A stretch of 64,000 nucleotides of DNA from Pyrus communis (Eukaryota; Streptophyta; Magnoliopsida; Rosales; Rosaceae): assembly GCF_963583255.1 (NCBI RefSeq), contig NC_084812.1, positions 26,553,065 to 26,617,064 of the forward strand. The letters are read 5' to 3'. Shown here piece after piece: positions 1 to 12,315 of this stretch. Each line of letters begins with the position of its first letter. Positions within the stretch are counted from its first letter, which is position 1. The notes under the pieces are model-generated. The model was not told the DNA's origin, ran no database searches, and saw only the letters and a program-made list of their open reading frames with translations. The position numbers were made by a program, and so were the translations under genes.

Positions 1-28
1 AAACCTGATGATGTGAATGAATTTCAGG

Positions 29-374
29 CGAGGGTCTGGGAAGCTCCAGAAGAGGAATTTCGGATCCAATAATGGCGGGTAATGTGAAGAAGGACAATTT
101 GGGGGTTGGTGCTCAACAACCTGGAGAGGTGACTTCTGAAGATGATATATACGAACAATATAAGAAGCGGATGATGCTTGGCTACCGATACAGACCCAAT
201 CCTCTGGTATTACCCATTCTTCCATTTCCTCCTTTTGTGCGTCTTTCCAAGTTTAACATAAGGAGGGTTGTGAAGAATTTTTATCATGTTTCTGTGTCGT
301 CGCCGATCCTCTGATACACTGTCTTAACATTTTGTGATGCGATGCAGAACAATCCGCGAAAGGCATATTACTGA
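29..374 (+). CDS. SURP and G-patch splicing-factor-like protein, 3' end (partial)
   Basis: C-terminal end of a SUGP1-like pre-mRNA splicing factor (nuclear RNA-binding, SURP plus G-patch family). Two exons are visible, 29-206 and 348-374, joined in phase 0 across a GT-AG intron. The first exon follows an acceptor at 22-28 and starts inside the G-patch end (GEGLGSSRRGISDPI), then continues to the conserved tail DDIYEQYKKRMMLGYRYRPN. The last exon adds NNPRKAYY and a TGA at 372-374. This tail closely matches my memory of Arabidopsis At3g52120. The SURP domains and gene start are left of the window. An apparent ATG at 72 is an internal methionine of the exon. Family assignment is secure; the exact orthologue is inference. 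Confidence 0.85.
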
Positions 375-3300
375 CTGATTTGGCTGCAACTCTGTCCCAA
401 AGACATGTTTGTGAGGTTGGTAGTCATAACTGCGTTGGACGTTGAACAACTTTATGATGGGGTAAAAGGAGATTTTGGATACGTAATTTTGGACACAACA
501 AATTTGTCACTCTAAGTCTGTTTTGTTAATTAATCGAAAACCTTTTTTTTTTTCAAATCATACGGCATAAGCAAACCACTATTGTGTCGAACTTCTCTCT
601 CATAAGTGATGTACATCCAATGAAACATTACAATGCTCTTTGTATATGGATGTCGAAGTGACTCTTCAAAAAAGTCTTCTCTTCAAGAGTCAACAAAACA
701 TGCATCATGCTAGTCTACCGCTCAAATCTTGCATAGGACAGCCATACCAGACCAGCCTTGAGACCAACCAACATCCTAAAGTCATAAAAAAAAAATTCAT
801 CCTTAAATTTGAAAAATTCACTAGAAAATCTCAAATTCACAACTCGTCCCCTAAAAAAATATCTCATATTTATGTTCCGCGTAAGTTTATTTAATCAGAG
901 TGGAAATTAAGAACGGGACAAATGACACAGTATAAAATGGTATTTGATGAGCTGTGAATATGCCCTCGAGGTCCTTGGGTTTTCAAGACAAGGAGACCGT
1001 GAACCGAAGCAGAATATAAAACTTTAGGGGGGGGGATAATCAATATTTTCAAGTCAATCTTTTATGCATTGAAAATAATATAAATTGCACCACCATATTT
1101 TAAATCAAATCAAACATAACTTTATAACTCTTAACGCCTTGACATTTAAATTGGAGATAGCCAAGTGCTAACCACACCATGAAATATGAATATCCAAGTC
1201 AAAAATACAAGAGGTAAAAAAAAAAAGAAAAAAAAAGGGAGCTTTATCCATTGGGAGAGGACGATGACGCTTTGAGGCGGCTTTTGCTTCAAGTCATACA
1301 TGTAAAATCGGTTGGATGCTAATTTTCCTACTCCTAGGGTTTATCCAACCATTCCCTTTCTTCATGGACCAATTCTTGGTTAGGCATCGATCACAGCTGA
1401 GAGAGATCCATGTTTATTTCAAAGGGAAAGCAATTTCCATGCCAACGTAAAGACAACTTCCAAATTGGTTTTTCACTTTCAACTTTTTGGTTTATACGTT
1501 CTCTTTCGTTTCTGCCTCCTCCTTTACATTACCCTTTATTCGTTTGTTTCTCACATGTACTTCTTATTTATTCACAATACAAAAAGCTGAAAACTAAGCT
1601 CTAAATGATAATGACGAGCCTTAGCTTTAATCTTTGTTGACAATAAGCTAATATTTACATATATTTGTTTTAGAAAAAGGACATGAATTGTTATGTTGTT
1701 TTATTAAATCAGCTCAGCTACGGTCATTTAATATTATTCCTCTTCGTAAGTGAGAGGTTTTATGTTCCATTCTCGCTAAAGGTAAAGTTGAATCACAAGC
1801 AAGTCCATTGTAAGATTTAATTAACTCTTCCACCTTTTAGTATAGTTACTATCGTTTGTTAAAAAACGCAACTATGATTTTCTCCTAATATATTCCAAGA
1901 GAGGGAGGGAGTGGACGTTTCAGAAAAGTCAAAATTGAGTAGGAATCACGAGCAAAACGTGATCATTTGTTTAAGTGAAAATATGTGGTTCCAAAGTAGG
2001 AGACATTGCTTTCATTGAAAATCCATCATCATGTTATCATTATAAACCAACAAACAGAAACAGCCATTTCCTTAATCCAAAGGGCGGGATTGCGGTTTGT
2101 ACAGCCGGCTTTGGCAACTCAACAACTTGAGAAATAAATCTTTGGAAATCTGAAGAGCCACGTAGGTATTTTGTCGTCACACCCACCCCGCGGCCCCAAA
2201 GCAAGGAAATTCAAGTCACACGCTAAACTGAATTTGACCATACATATTTTTTATTAGATAAATTAATGAAAATGATTTGAAAATTTTGAATTTTAACGAT
2301 AAAAACAAAATAAATGGTAGAGTGAACAGTACCAAGATTGACTTTTTAATGTAAAAATATAGTTTTTCGTTAAATTGAATAGTACTAGAAATTTTTCCTT
2401 AAAATTCCCTATTTTGTTGTCACCACTCCCATCACTTTTTCATATTTCACTCTTCTTTTATTCAAATTTATTTTATTAAAAAGAAAATTGGAGTTGTTTT
2501 TTCAATGTATCGATATATCCAAATTGATGACTTTACTTAATAAATACTTCTATATTTTCTTTTTTGTCAAAAGATAGAAAATATTATTATATTAAAAAGG
2601 AAATCTTTATATCGTATGTTAAAGTATTAAATAATTATTTTTTGATTAAAAACAATTCCATCTATAAAAGTCACCTTCTCATGTAATAAAAAAAAGCCAT
2701 TATATATGATGTAATATCGCAATTACAGAGAGCAAAGACAAAAATATATGTCATATAGTTGAACTTCAATCATAGCTTCAGTCTGCAATTCCACCGGAAA
2801 CTTTTTTTTTTGGGGTAATATTATTAAGTTTAATAGTTGATGTCAACCACAATGTCACTGATCAATGCGAAGCGGTTGGCCAAAAACCTTTGGATCTGAA
2901 AATTAAATTGGGTTGACGAATAAAATAAAATAAAATGGTCCCAATTGCTGCGTGAAAGAAAGGTAACAATTTATCGCTTTTCAGCTGTACTTGTTTGAAT
3001 GTCTTGGTGCTTCCTAGTCATTTACGTATATGCATGCATTCGAGCTCGAACATGAACATGTCAAGAAAAGGTCAACTTCATGTTTCTCAATGCCCAATCC
3101 TTCCAAGTCCAAATTTATAATGCGGCTACAGTACCAATTGTTCCAGCCCGTCATAAGAAGAAGGAAGTTCAGGTTCCACTCTATAAACCGATTTGTAAAA
3201 GGAAAACTGTTGACCCTACTCTTTATAAACCATTGCAAAAAATTTTAACTTTCTGTTATAAGACAAGATAATTTACTACATTCTCGTTTATGTGTGTCTG

Positions 3301-3459
3301 TGTATTCTCACATGAGTGTTACAAGACGAGAATTATCATTTATCAGCATTGTAATCGAGATATATTCTTTTCCTTAATAGCAATATATGCCATTCCGATT
3401 CCCATTGGAAGCTCACTTTTGTTATTGATATACGATGTGTGTGTGAGCAGAGCAGCTAC
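375..3459. other. Intergenic region, no gene seen
   Basis: AT-rich spacer of about 3 kb between the SUGP-like gene and a LINE fragment. Six-frame reading gives only short unconserved frames. There are short homopolymer runs (for example G-rich near 1027-1036 and A-rich near 1216-1238). I see no RNA gene, no convincing transposon end and no conserved coding exon. Confidence 0.6.
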
Positions 3460-4345
3460 TTTTTTTTGTTTGGTTGAAACTGGAAATGCATTCCAAAACA
3501 CAACAAAAGTCAAAGTACAACTGGAAAGCCCTACAAGGCTAACAGGATAAACACAGCAAAAGGAGTAGCGAATACAAGTAGACGCCAGAATAACAAACCA
3601 AGCGTCATTCCCTACTCCAATAACCCACCTACAAAGGAGGACATGGCAATCCATCCTTATTTAAGATTCTAACCAACGAAGATGGAGGTCTGTCAATCCT
3701 ACATTCCTCGCTCATCTCCGCACCCACATAGGTTGCGACGAAATTTGCCGCTTCATTCGCTGATCTTGGCACCCAAGACCATTTACAAATCTGGAAAGAT
3801 TTCCTAACATCTTTAATGCGACTGACAATGGGAAAAATTTCCCAATTACAATTTTCCTTTTCTGCATTAAAAGCTGAAATTACTTGCCTTGAGTCAGACT
3901 CAACAATTATGCAAGGATAATTCCTTTGCTTTGCACTTAGACAACCTTGAAGCACCACCTTAGCCTCTGCTATCAAAAGCATTCGAAGCACATACTTTCT
4001 TCATTTCTATGCTCTTACATCTTCCTTGTGAGTCTCTAATCACAATTCCCACATAACCTTCGTTACACCTGAGTTTCCAACTTGCATCAACATTCACTTT
4101 TATCATTTGCGAAGGGGGAAGAGACCAGGGTATCATTCTACTCTAATTTTCCATACCCGAGGATTGCTGGATTCTTGCCAATTCCTCCGCTATTTGGAAA
4201 ATCGAACTGGCACAATTGGTAGCATGAATGATTTGAGAAGGAGATGGATTTTGATGATTAAAAACTGCTTTACATTGAGCTTTCCATATATGCCAACATG
4301 TGAAAGCCATTAAAGAACTTTTGGCACCTAAAATTTGCATCGATA
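3460..4345 (-). mobile_element. Truncated non-LTR (LINE) retrotransposon 3' end with decayed RNase H domain
   Basis: On the minus strand, reading from 4340 down, a frame gives CWHIWKAQCKAVFNH, the linker typical of plant LINE ORF2 upstream of RNase H. A second frame around 4100-3985 gives VNVDASW and GIVIRDSQG, the first RNase H strand. A third frame from 3991 to 3629 continues with AEAKVVLQGC, VESDSRQVI and WVPRSANEAANFVA, the end of an RVT_3-type RNase H. The change of frame near 3985 and the stop after GMEN show it is broken. The minus-strand 3' part (3470-3630) ends in an A-rich run, seen as T-rich at 3460-3467. I could not find a target-site duplication. It could also be a relic of a cellular RNase H-like gene, but the order of parts fits a 5'-truncated LINE. 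Confidence 0.72.
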
Positions 4346-4490
4346 GAATGAATGAAATTAATAATTATTGTTTTGGTGGTTAAAATTTTTCTTTTCAATT
4401 CATTGTCTTTTGAGTTCAAATTTTTTATTTTCTCGTTGTGCAGTTTAGAGTAAAAATACCGTTTGTACTATAGAGAATAGCCAAATTAAA

Positions 4491-4691
4491 GCTCGTTTGA
4501 AAGTGTTTTTAAAATTGTTGAATGCGTTTTTGGTGAAAATATTTTTGAAATCAATTCTTTGCGAAAATGCAAGTAAATTCTAGAACAACACTTGGTGCTT
4601 TTTACAGGAAGTACTTCAAGTGCTTTTGAAACCAAAAAAAATATTCTATAAAAACGTTTTCAGTTATTTTAAAAATACATCCAAATGAGTC
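4491..4691. mobile_element. Foldback MITE, family A copy 1
   Basis: The segment starts GCTCGTTTGAAAGTGTTTTT and ends with a near-reverse complement (AAAATACATCCAAATGAGTC). The arms match over several tens of bases with mismatches. Related sequence occurs at about 27818-28001 and, in inverted orientation and truncated, at about 38165-38290. That makes a small non-autonomous family within this window. Ends and class are approximate; no clear target duplication was seen. Confidence 0.55.
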
Positions 4692-6408
4692 TTTATTCTT
4701 TGTTGTTATCATTAATATTTTGCCACGTGATAAAATATAAGTAGATAAATTAAGGTGCTAATTAAATTAACATCAATTAATAAAACATAAAAGAGCAGAA
4801 GAGAGGGATCTGGTAGGCTATGTGGTTTACAGCGGCCCACGGTTTTGGTTTTAGACTTCTGTAGTTTTTAGCGTTGGAGTTTTAGACTTTAAGATAAGAC
4901 TAGCATAGCCAGTCGCTTGGTCCATACGCAAAGCACCATATACCAATTAATATACCACCGTTATCTTCTTATCATGCTCTAGTCCAAAGTTTATGGATAA
5001 CGTTGTTTTCAGAATTAAACAAAACAATTTTATCCCAGCAAAAAGGTGAACTTATACTTCTAAATGATTAAACAAGATAAAAATAGTAAGGTTCTAAAAA
5101 CGGTTAGACGTTAGTCGGGTGACGGGTTAGGATTTAGTGCTTAGGCAGCTAGGCAAGATCTAGACATATACAAGTAAATTTATTATATATCATATAAATA
5201 AGTGTGCTTATACCTAAATATACATAATTTGATTGTAATGCATAAACTACAAAATATAATGAATGATATATAGATGATAAAGCATTAAAGCATAATGAAA
5301 ACATGAGGAACAAATATATAACGTGTCTTTATTTAAGTATTCATCAAGTCCCTTACAATTTATTGAAAATAAAATAAAATGAAAAATGAAAGTCATTTAT
5401 TTTCTGTGTAAGTAAGAGCGGCGATTTAGGCGGTGACTAGGCGGTCTAGGCAGTAGGCAAGCACCTGGACAGTCTAGGTGGTCTAGGAGGGCGCTTAAGC
5501 AGGTAATAAATTAACTAGTAAAAAATTATAACTATTCAAGTTTTTGAATCAGGATAAGTTTGGAATACTTGAGATTAAAAGAGATAGGAAATTTAGAGTC
5601 GCTAGATATATTCTAATTTTCATCTAGTTTTTTTGGAAATGTTCTGATTGGGATTCTTAGATTTGGAACGGAATTTTTGAGTTGACATTGGAATCTCCAA
5701 TCCATCTTGCACCACTAGTTTATGATAGTGTTTGATAATCAAGCCAGTTAGACTGCCTTAACTAATTAATTTCTCTTATTTATTTAACAAACAAATAGTG
5801 AACACTTGTTTTTAAAGATGAGCAATTTTTGTGTACGATGGTATCACAGCACCTGATGTTATTAAGTCACCTATTTTACTATACATATTTCATTTGGTAA
5901 GATTATACTCTAAATTATAAATTAGGCTAATAGTTATCCACCAAGATTATACACACATAATAAATTAATGGGAATTGATTATAATACTAGTATGTATTTA
6001 ACGCAATAACCATCTAACAATAAGATATAATTCATAAAAATATATCTAATGCACTAATTATATAATTAAGGTGATAATTATATTAAATACAATTCAGTAC
6101 TGTAGTCAAATTCAAAATTAATTAACGAGACCCAGCAAGCTTGATGTCACAGGATAGTTTTTTTTGGATAGCTTGGTCGACAATGTGCTGGCATGCAATG
6201 GATGCCATCATGCCCCACCAATGGTACTAGGATAATAAAATTAGAAACAAGGGGTAGTTATGGAACATCCTCAGTACATATATGTGGATGTTAAGGATGT
6301 AGTAGGAAATGAGACTGTTTGGTTGCTGACTCAGATTCAGAAAAAATAATGAGAGGTAGTTGAGTTGTTGAAACTCAAATCCTACAACTTCTTTATCCAA
6401 AAAAAGAA

Positions 6409-6465
6409 GTTTTCCATTTTTGTTCTATTGTTTTCCATTTTTGTTATATTGTTTTCCTTTTTTGA
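6409..6465 (+). repeat. 21-bp tandem repeat upstream of bHLH gene
   Basis: A unit of the form GTTTTCCATTTTTGTTNTATT occurs twice and then a third, truncated time, ending just before the likely 5' leader of the bHLH gene. It is a T-rich pyrimidine stretch near the probable transcription start. Function unknown. Confidence 0.6.
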
Positions 6466-6740
6466 TTGCAGGGAACAGAAAAACATAAAGACTCCCATTT
6501 GCTGGAATTACAGAGTTCCTTTCCAGCCACAAAAGTTCGAGTAATCTGAGGTGCGTACTCTAAATTTCCAATCTTTCAAGTTAGATCAAAGCAACCTGCA
6601 AAAGGGGCTTCATTTATTTATTTATTTATGTTTTTGGGTTTATTTTGGTTATTTTTCTTGGTTTTTTTGCAGATTTGTGTTCTGTTTAGATCAAATCACA
6701 AGTAGATCTCATCTGGGTTTTATCCGAAGAGTGAAGTTGG

Positions 6741-6779
6741 ATGAATCTTGAAGCCATCCAAGTGTTGCAAAATCTTTGA
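6741..6779 (+). promoter_or_regulatory. Upstream ORF in the bHLH leader
   Basis: A 12-codon upstream ORF (MNLEAIQVLQNL, stop TGA at 6777-6779) ends 38 nt before the main ATG at 6818. It lies in the leader after a probable 5'UTR intron (donor at 6551, acceptor ending 6672). It would be on the mature mRNA if that intron call is right. A repressive effect is inference. Confidence 0.5.
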
Positions 6780-6817
6780 ATTTTCAAGAAATTAAGATTA
6801 GCAGAAAAGAATCAGAT

Positions 6818-8659
6818 ATGAGCAGTCTTCTGTACAAATACAATCCTAATTTTAAGGCCTCGGAGGGAGAGCTGAGGAAGAACCACGCGGCGGAGTTCAT
6901 GGATTCGGATATTTTCCACCACCAGCATCCTCAGCAGCAGCAGAGCTCCGGCTTAACGCGGTATCAGTCAGCTCCAAGCTCATTTCTGATGGAGCAGATG
7001 GACAACAATGGCGGCGGAACTGAGGATTTGCGGTATCTTCAACCTTTGAGCCCTGAAGTCGAAACGGTGCTGCCCAGGTTCATTTCTTCATGTAACGAAC
7101 CAGATCAACGTGACAATGGTGTGCAGCAGCATCAGTTTGAAATCCAAGAGACGCCGGTAAATGTGAAGGGAGAGGCAGGGGACTCTGTTTCTGAGCACAT
7201 TAATGGTTACTCGAATTCTACTCATATGATGTACCAAGCTCCTCGAGGTCAGCAAGCTCATGGTTTAGACAGCAGCTCCTTTGCTGCAGTCAACTCTACG
7301 GGAATGGAGAATTCAATGATGCAATCGAAAATTGGGGTCGGAAATCGGTCTAATATTGTTAGACAAGGCAGCTCTCCGGCTGGATTCTTCCCAGACTTGA
7401 CCGTTGACGATGGTATAACAATATTTTTGTTGCCTATATCTTGGATATATTTGTTAAAGTGCTGACAGATGTGTATTGTTAGGTTGAAATTTTGTTCTGG
7501 TTCCTCTAGTAATTTGTATTGGTTTGGTTGAAAAACAGGCTTTAACGTGATGAAGGACTCGGCAGGATATCGCGCAGGCAATGGTACAAATGGAGAAGCC
7601 AGTCCACCAACTTCTAGGTTTGGTACTCAACTGAGTTTCTCATCAAGGCCATCTTCATACTCAGGTCGAATGCCTCCGATTGCGGAAAATGAGAATGGGA
7701 ACTTGGGAGAAGGTAGCGAATCGCAACCGGATCATAGTTTAGGAAATGCTAATGGTAGCAATTCACCTTACCAGTCTAGCTTCGCAAATGATTCGTGGGA
7801 CGATTCTTCATTTAATGACCTCAAAATAGCCGGAGACAATGATGGGAACAAGTTTTCTACTTCGACTGCATTCGAATCACAGGTAGGATTTGCACATTTT
7901 CTGTAAACTATATTTGGTCTTCAATTTTTACTTGGCCATCTGCTTGCTTGTCATATTAGTAATGTGTGTTTTTCTTTCATCAGAACAATGATTTTGGACA
8001 CCGCAATCATGGCCTGACGCAACACTTGAGGTTTTCCAAACATTTTGAGATGCCTGCTATGGAGAAGTATTTGCAATTTGAAGATTCTACTCCTTGTAAA
8101 AGTCGTGCCAAAAGAGGCTTCGCCACTCACCCGCGAAGCATTGCAGAGAGGGTAAATCTTCTTTTATTTTATTTGTCTTGTGGCTGGTTTACACTTGACA
8201 AGGATTCAGTAGCAGAGCTACATGTTACCACTGCTAGATTATATCAAATCCGTGATCGTGAATACTGTGAATTTCAGATGAGAAGGACGCGGATTAGTGA
8301 AAGAATGAAGAAATTGCAGGAGCTTTTCCCAGACATGGACAAGGTATTTGCTACGCTTGCAACTATCACCATTGTAGCGGCGTTTTCTTGAATGCATGAA
8401 AATTGAGTCTTGTGTTGTGTGTTGTATTCTTGGCAGCAAACAAACACGGCAGAAATGTTGGACTTGGCGGCCAGGTTCATAAAGGACCTTCAGAAACAGG
8501 TTAAGGTAAAGTTGCAGCAAATGAAATGTATAATCTTTGTATCGAATTAATCCATACGAAACTCAACCAACTACTTCTTCCCTCTAAAGTGTTATGTAAC
8601 TCTGAATGCAGACACTCAAGGATACGAAGGCGAAGTGCAGTTGTTCGAGCAAACAATAA
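6818..8659 (+). CDS. bHLH transcription factor, FBH/bHLH130-like
   Basis: Six coding exons: 6818-7412, 7539-7882, 7984-8151, 8278-8343, 8437-8505, 8612-8659; phases join cleanly into 429 residues. The ATG at 6818 (MSSLLYKYNPNF) is the first AUG in frame; the longer frame upstream has only a TTG. Family landmarks: SGLTRYQSAPSSFL near the N-terminus, a QGSSPAGFFPDL motif, and the C-terminal bHLH with HPRSIAER (about 362-369), MRRTRISERMKKLQELFPDM and QTNTAEMLDLAARFIKDLQK. The gene ends in a Cys-rich tail, KCSCSSKQ. This architecture is that of the FLOWERING BHLH group (bHLH80/81/122/128/130), nuclear factors that bind E-box DNA as dimers and, in Arabidopsis, activate CONSTANS. Residues F and D in QELFPDM differ from the V and N usual in the Arabidopsis members I recall. 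Which paralogue it is cannot be decided here. Confidence 0.9.
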
Positions 8660-11154
8660 CAAATTCAACGCAAATCCTTGTGTCCGGTTCGTTCATGTAA
8701 AGATAGCAGTAGAAGATCGGAGAGGAAAAGGAAAGCGATTTCTTTTTTGTTTTCGGGTTTATTTCACTTGAGGGAGAATAGTAGGATGGTAGGACGTATT
8801 GTGGTTGTCGAATTTCATCATGTTGTATTATAACCCTAAAACCTGTTTAATGTTAACCTTGTAGGCAGGCTTCTGTTGTTTCAATTTCATCATGGACCTC
8901 AAAGCACTTAGTGATGAGTGAGAGTCGAGAAGTGAATTACGATGACAATATGTTATGGTTCGATCCCTTCCAATGTAAACTTTATGGCCTCTCAAGCTTC
9001 ATTTCCAGAAGCAAAATCAATGCAGCACCCCGCATTGTTGAGTTGTTCGATGGTTAGATTTTCAATTATTTGGTGTAAAAGAAAAGATATTTTTGGATAA
9101 ATTATAAAAATGAAATGCCTTTAAAAACTTGAGTGACTGCTTAAAAGAAAATAGTAAAAAGCAATGATTTAGTACCCTAAAGTCACAAAATTTTTACTTT
9201 TATACTTTCAATTGCCGGACCATTAAGTTAATTGCTATTTTCTTTTGCATGCTACTCAATGGGCACACTTTAGTTTACATGAACGCAAAATTGAGGCTTT
9301 TATTTACAAATTTTTTATTTGTTGTCCATATGACATTTTATATAAACATTTGTTATTAAAAAGATTAACACTAAACTGTTAATTACTCAAGACTAGAGGG
9401 GTGTAATGTGTTACTAACCTAATTTATAAGTGTTCGTGAAATTAAGCATGCTTTGAAATCATTTCATCGGAAATTACAGCAACTTAAAATCTGATCGTGT
9501 TAATGAAAAAAAAGGGTTTTTGAACTTTAATCATTCAAGAGGATTAAAATTTAATAAAAACTTGGTGTTATATTGAATATTGATTTTAGTCCCTTAATGT
9601 GTACTTAATTCAAATTCATATTATATTTTTGTTTTTATATTTAATAGATAACTTATTTAATGTTATTACATTAAATTTTAAATTTATTATTATACACATT
9701 TTAATTCATTAATTTTATTTAACTTTCTCTAATTAGTGTACCTAAACGTCTGTATCATAATATATTTTACTAAAGAGAAAATTAGAATTAGATGCCTCAT
9801 TTTAGACTTTTGTAGACTAAACATTTATGCTTTTTGAGTTTTTTATTAAGCTTTTGAAACATTTGATTAAGATACTCAGACTTGAACTACTTCAGTTTAA
9901 TTGAAATTAATTTACATTTAAATATCTGCTATATATTTTAAATAATTTCAACTATATTTAAGTCTAAAAATTTAAACTTTTCAAATCTAAATATACACTC
10001 ACGCCAAATGGAAACGTACCAACATTAAATGAAAATGTACCAACGTCAAACAAAAACGTACCAACCCCGAATTAAAATGTACCCAATTATAAACTATATT
10101 AAAATGAATATTCATCTTTTTGGAATGTTTAAAAATATGTTTGATTCATACACAATGCTCTAGATAATCTTGTTTTTTGGTGGATAAGTCTTTGGAACAA
10201 CTTTTAGTTGATCGGAGATAAATCCTTATTATTGTAGATAATGCTAAATAATAACGCTAAATCATATCTACCAATTAATAAAACACTCATTGTCAACCAA
10301 AACCCTATGAAATTACAAGTTTAACCCTCTAATTAAAACAGAATATGAATAAGAAATATGGGCAGAAATGTAATTTTACACAACCAAATTTTACTTTTTT
10401 TTTCTTCAAAGCATCACCTACATGTGATCCTAAGATATCTCTAATTTAAAAAAAAAAAAAATTCTCACTCTCTTCCACTCTCCTTCTACTTCAAAAAGAA
10501 AAATGAAAAAAAAATTTCACACACTTTTTATGTGCCCATATGCTAGTATAATTTTGAATTAACAAAAAGGCTATTGTCCGTTGATTAATGACTCTTTTTA
10601 TAAAATAAAAAAATTAATTAATTAAAGTAATTTAAACTTTTACATTGTTCATGACTCTTTCTATAAATAAAAAAAATTAATTAAAGTAATTCCTCGTTAT
10701 TAGGACAAAAAGTAATAAAACTTATGTTTTGAAAACAAATGTACCAATAAGCCAAATGGTCTAAAAATTCAAATGTACCAAGTAACTAAATGTACCATTA
10801 TAATCAAACGTACCGATATAACCAAACGTACCTAATAACGAGTTTTGTTACATTCTATTTAATTTACTAAAATAAATATTTTAATAAAAAAAAATCTTAA
10901 ATCATCATAAGAAGAGATGTATAAAAATACGAGGAAAAAAGGGAATGCTAACGTGAATAGACTTCTAATGAAATAAAATTAAAGTACCAAAATTATAAGG
11001 AAAATGTTTAATCAAATTTGCAAAAGGAATAGATGTTTAGTCTATGACATTTAAAAACGAGGCGTCTATATCAAAACGTCCATTTACTAAATTAGTGTAC
11101 CTAAATGCCCGTACCTAAATATATTGTAGTGAATTAGTGATACATAAGAAAATA
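8660..11154. other. Intergenic, AT-rich with short repeats
   Basis: No gene seen. The 3'UTR of the bHLH gene occupies the first few hundred bases. A set of AAAACGTACCAAC-like words recurs at 10005-10085 and again at 10740-10840. A roughly 70-bp tandem duplication with the word ATGACTCTTT lies at 10578-10694. A 42-bp minisatellite unit is at 9733 and 11089-11154. These look like decayed non-coding repeats of unknown class. Confidence 0.55.
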
Positions 11155-12315
11155 GGGTAAATTATAAAAAACTACCTCAACTATGGGTCTCACCACACTA
11201 TCATACCTCATCTTTTAAAATTGACAATGTCATACCTCATTTTTAGAATTTGGTCCAATGTTATACCTTATGTTAGCTTGGTCGTGAATTTATCAGTTAA
11301 ATGTTGACGTGGCTTGATTCAGGACCCACTTTTTATTAAAAAATTAAAAACAATAATTTACCCTTAAGAAAAAAAAAATAAATAAATAAATAAAAACCCA
11401 AACACCTATCTTCCTTGACCCCTTCCTCTTCCCTACAACCCTCAACCCCTTCCCCACCCATGCCAACATCTCCCCCATAGACCCACCTTTCCCCACCCTC
11501 CCTGCAACCTCACCGTCCTCCAGCTCCTCCCCTCATTTGTCTCTCTATTCCTCACAACATTGTTTTCTCTCCGTGGACGCAACCGACTCGGCTTTCCTAG
11601 CTTCGAGCGGGAAGTTGAGGCTCGCTTTGACACCTCAGAGCTTGAATGCTGCTCGATCGTAAGCCTTGGCTACTTCAATCGCCGTGTCGAAGGTCCCTAG
11701 CCAGACCCGAGAGCCTCTGCAGTTCGGATCTCCGCCGTGTACTTGCCCCACGGTCTTTGTCGGGCCCCTCGGTAGTGCTTCTTCTTCTCTTTGTTCGAAC
11801 TCACTTTTTGAACCGTCACCGGCTTCACAACGGCCTCGTCCGAGTTGGCAAACTAGATCCACTTAGTTTTGTTGGGAAGCGAGATTATGAGTGAGGGCTT
11901 TCAAACCGGGTTGGCGGGTTTAGGTTGCAGGGAGGGCGGGGAGAGGTGGGTCTAGGGGGAAGATGTTGGCGTGAGTAGGGAAGGAGTCGAGGGTTGTAGG
12001 GAAAGGGAGGGAGAAGGGATCTGGGTTTTGGATTTGGGTTGCAGGGAAGGGGAAGGAGAAGGGATGGGAAGATGGGTGTTTTTTTTTTTTTTTAAGGGTA
12101 AATTATTATTTTTAATATTTTATTACTTTTTCAATAGAAAGTGGGTACCGAATCAAGCCACATCAGCATTTAAATGAGAAATTCACGGCCAAGCTAACGG
12201 AATGTATAATATTGGACCAAATTCTAAAGATGAGGTATGACATTGTCAATTTTAAAAGATGAGCTATGATAGTGTCGTGAAACCCATAGTTGAGGTATTT
12301 TTTTGTTATTTACCC
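11155..12315. mobile_element. Pack-MULE (non-autonomous Mutator-like element) with ERF gene cargo
   Basis: The element is 1161 bp, with terminal inverted repeats of about 250 bp (left starts GGGTAAATTATAAAAAACTA; right arm, complemented, starts GGGTAAATAACAAAAAAATA). It is flanked by a perfect 9-bp direct repeat AAGAAAATA at 11146-11154 and 12316-12324. Long inverted repeats plus a 9-bp target duplication are the hallmark of Mutator-like elements. It encodes no transposase. The GC-rich interior (about 11430-12060) is unlike the AT-rich surroundings and includes an AP2/ERF gene fragment, which makes it a Pack-MULE. Confidence 0.88.
11575..11850 (-). pseudogene. Captured AP2/ERF-domain fragment inside the Pack-MULE
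   Basis: On the minus strand, [20 protein letters not shown] leads into [21 protein letters not shown] small deletion near 11722 shifts the frame, and the adjacent frame continues with [27 protein letters not shown], a TGA at 11635-11637 in place of the usual Arg, then KASLNFPLEA. Together they cover a whole AP2/ERF DNA-binding domain, most like ERF group IX (ERF5/6-like). The frameshift and stop make it non-functional as a factor. CGA to TGA is the change expected from deamination of a methylated cytosine, as in a silenced element. No start codon or intact ERF gene surrounds it. Confidence 0.85.

Larger units (their letters stand above)
4346..6480. other. Intergenic region upstream of the bHLH gene
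   Basis: No gene seen. It holds the foldback MITE at 4491-4691. Two GC-richer patches near 5100-5160 and 5415-5500 carry repeated TAGGCGG/TCTAGG-like words, probably the ends of an old small transposon that I cannot classify. The rest is AT-rich and unremarkable. Confidence 0.5.

Noticed and set aside
72..314. ORF starting MAGNVKKD as an independent small gene
   Set aside because: It is the in-frame continuation of the SUGP-like exon (29-206) and then runs into the intron.
3014..3271. Overlapping short ORFs on both strands
   Set aside because: Overlapping frames with no conserved motif, codon pattern or neighbours; chance frames.
11442..11633. Basic minus-strand ORF next to the AP2 fragment
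   Set aside because: GC-rich cargo of the Pack-MULE read in a shifted frame; no conserved domain.
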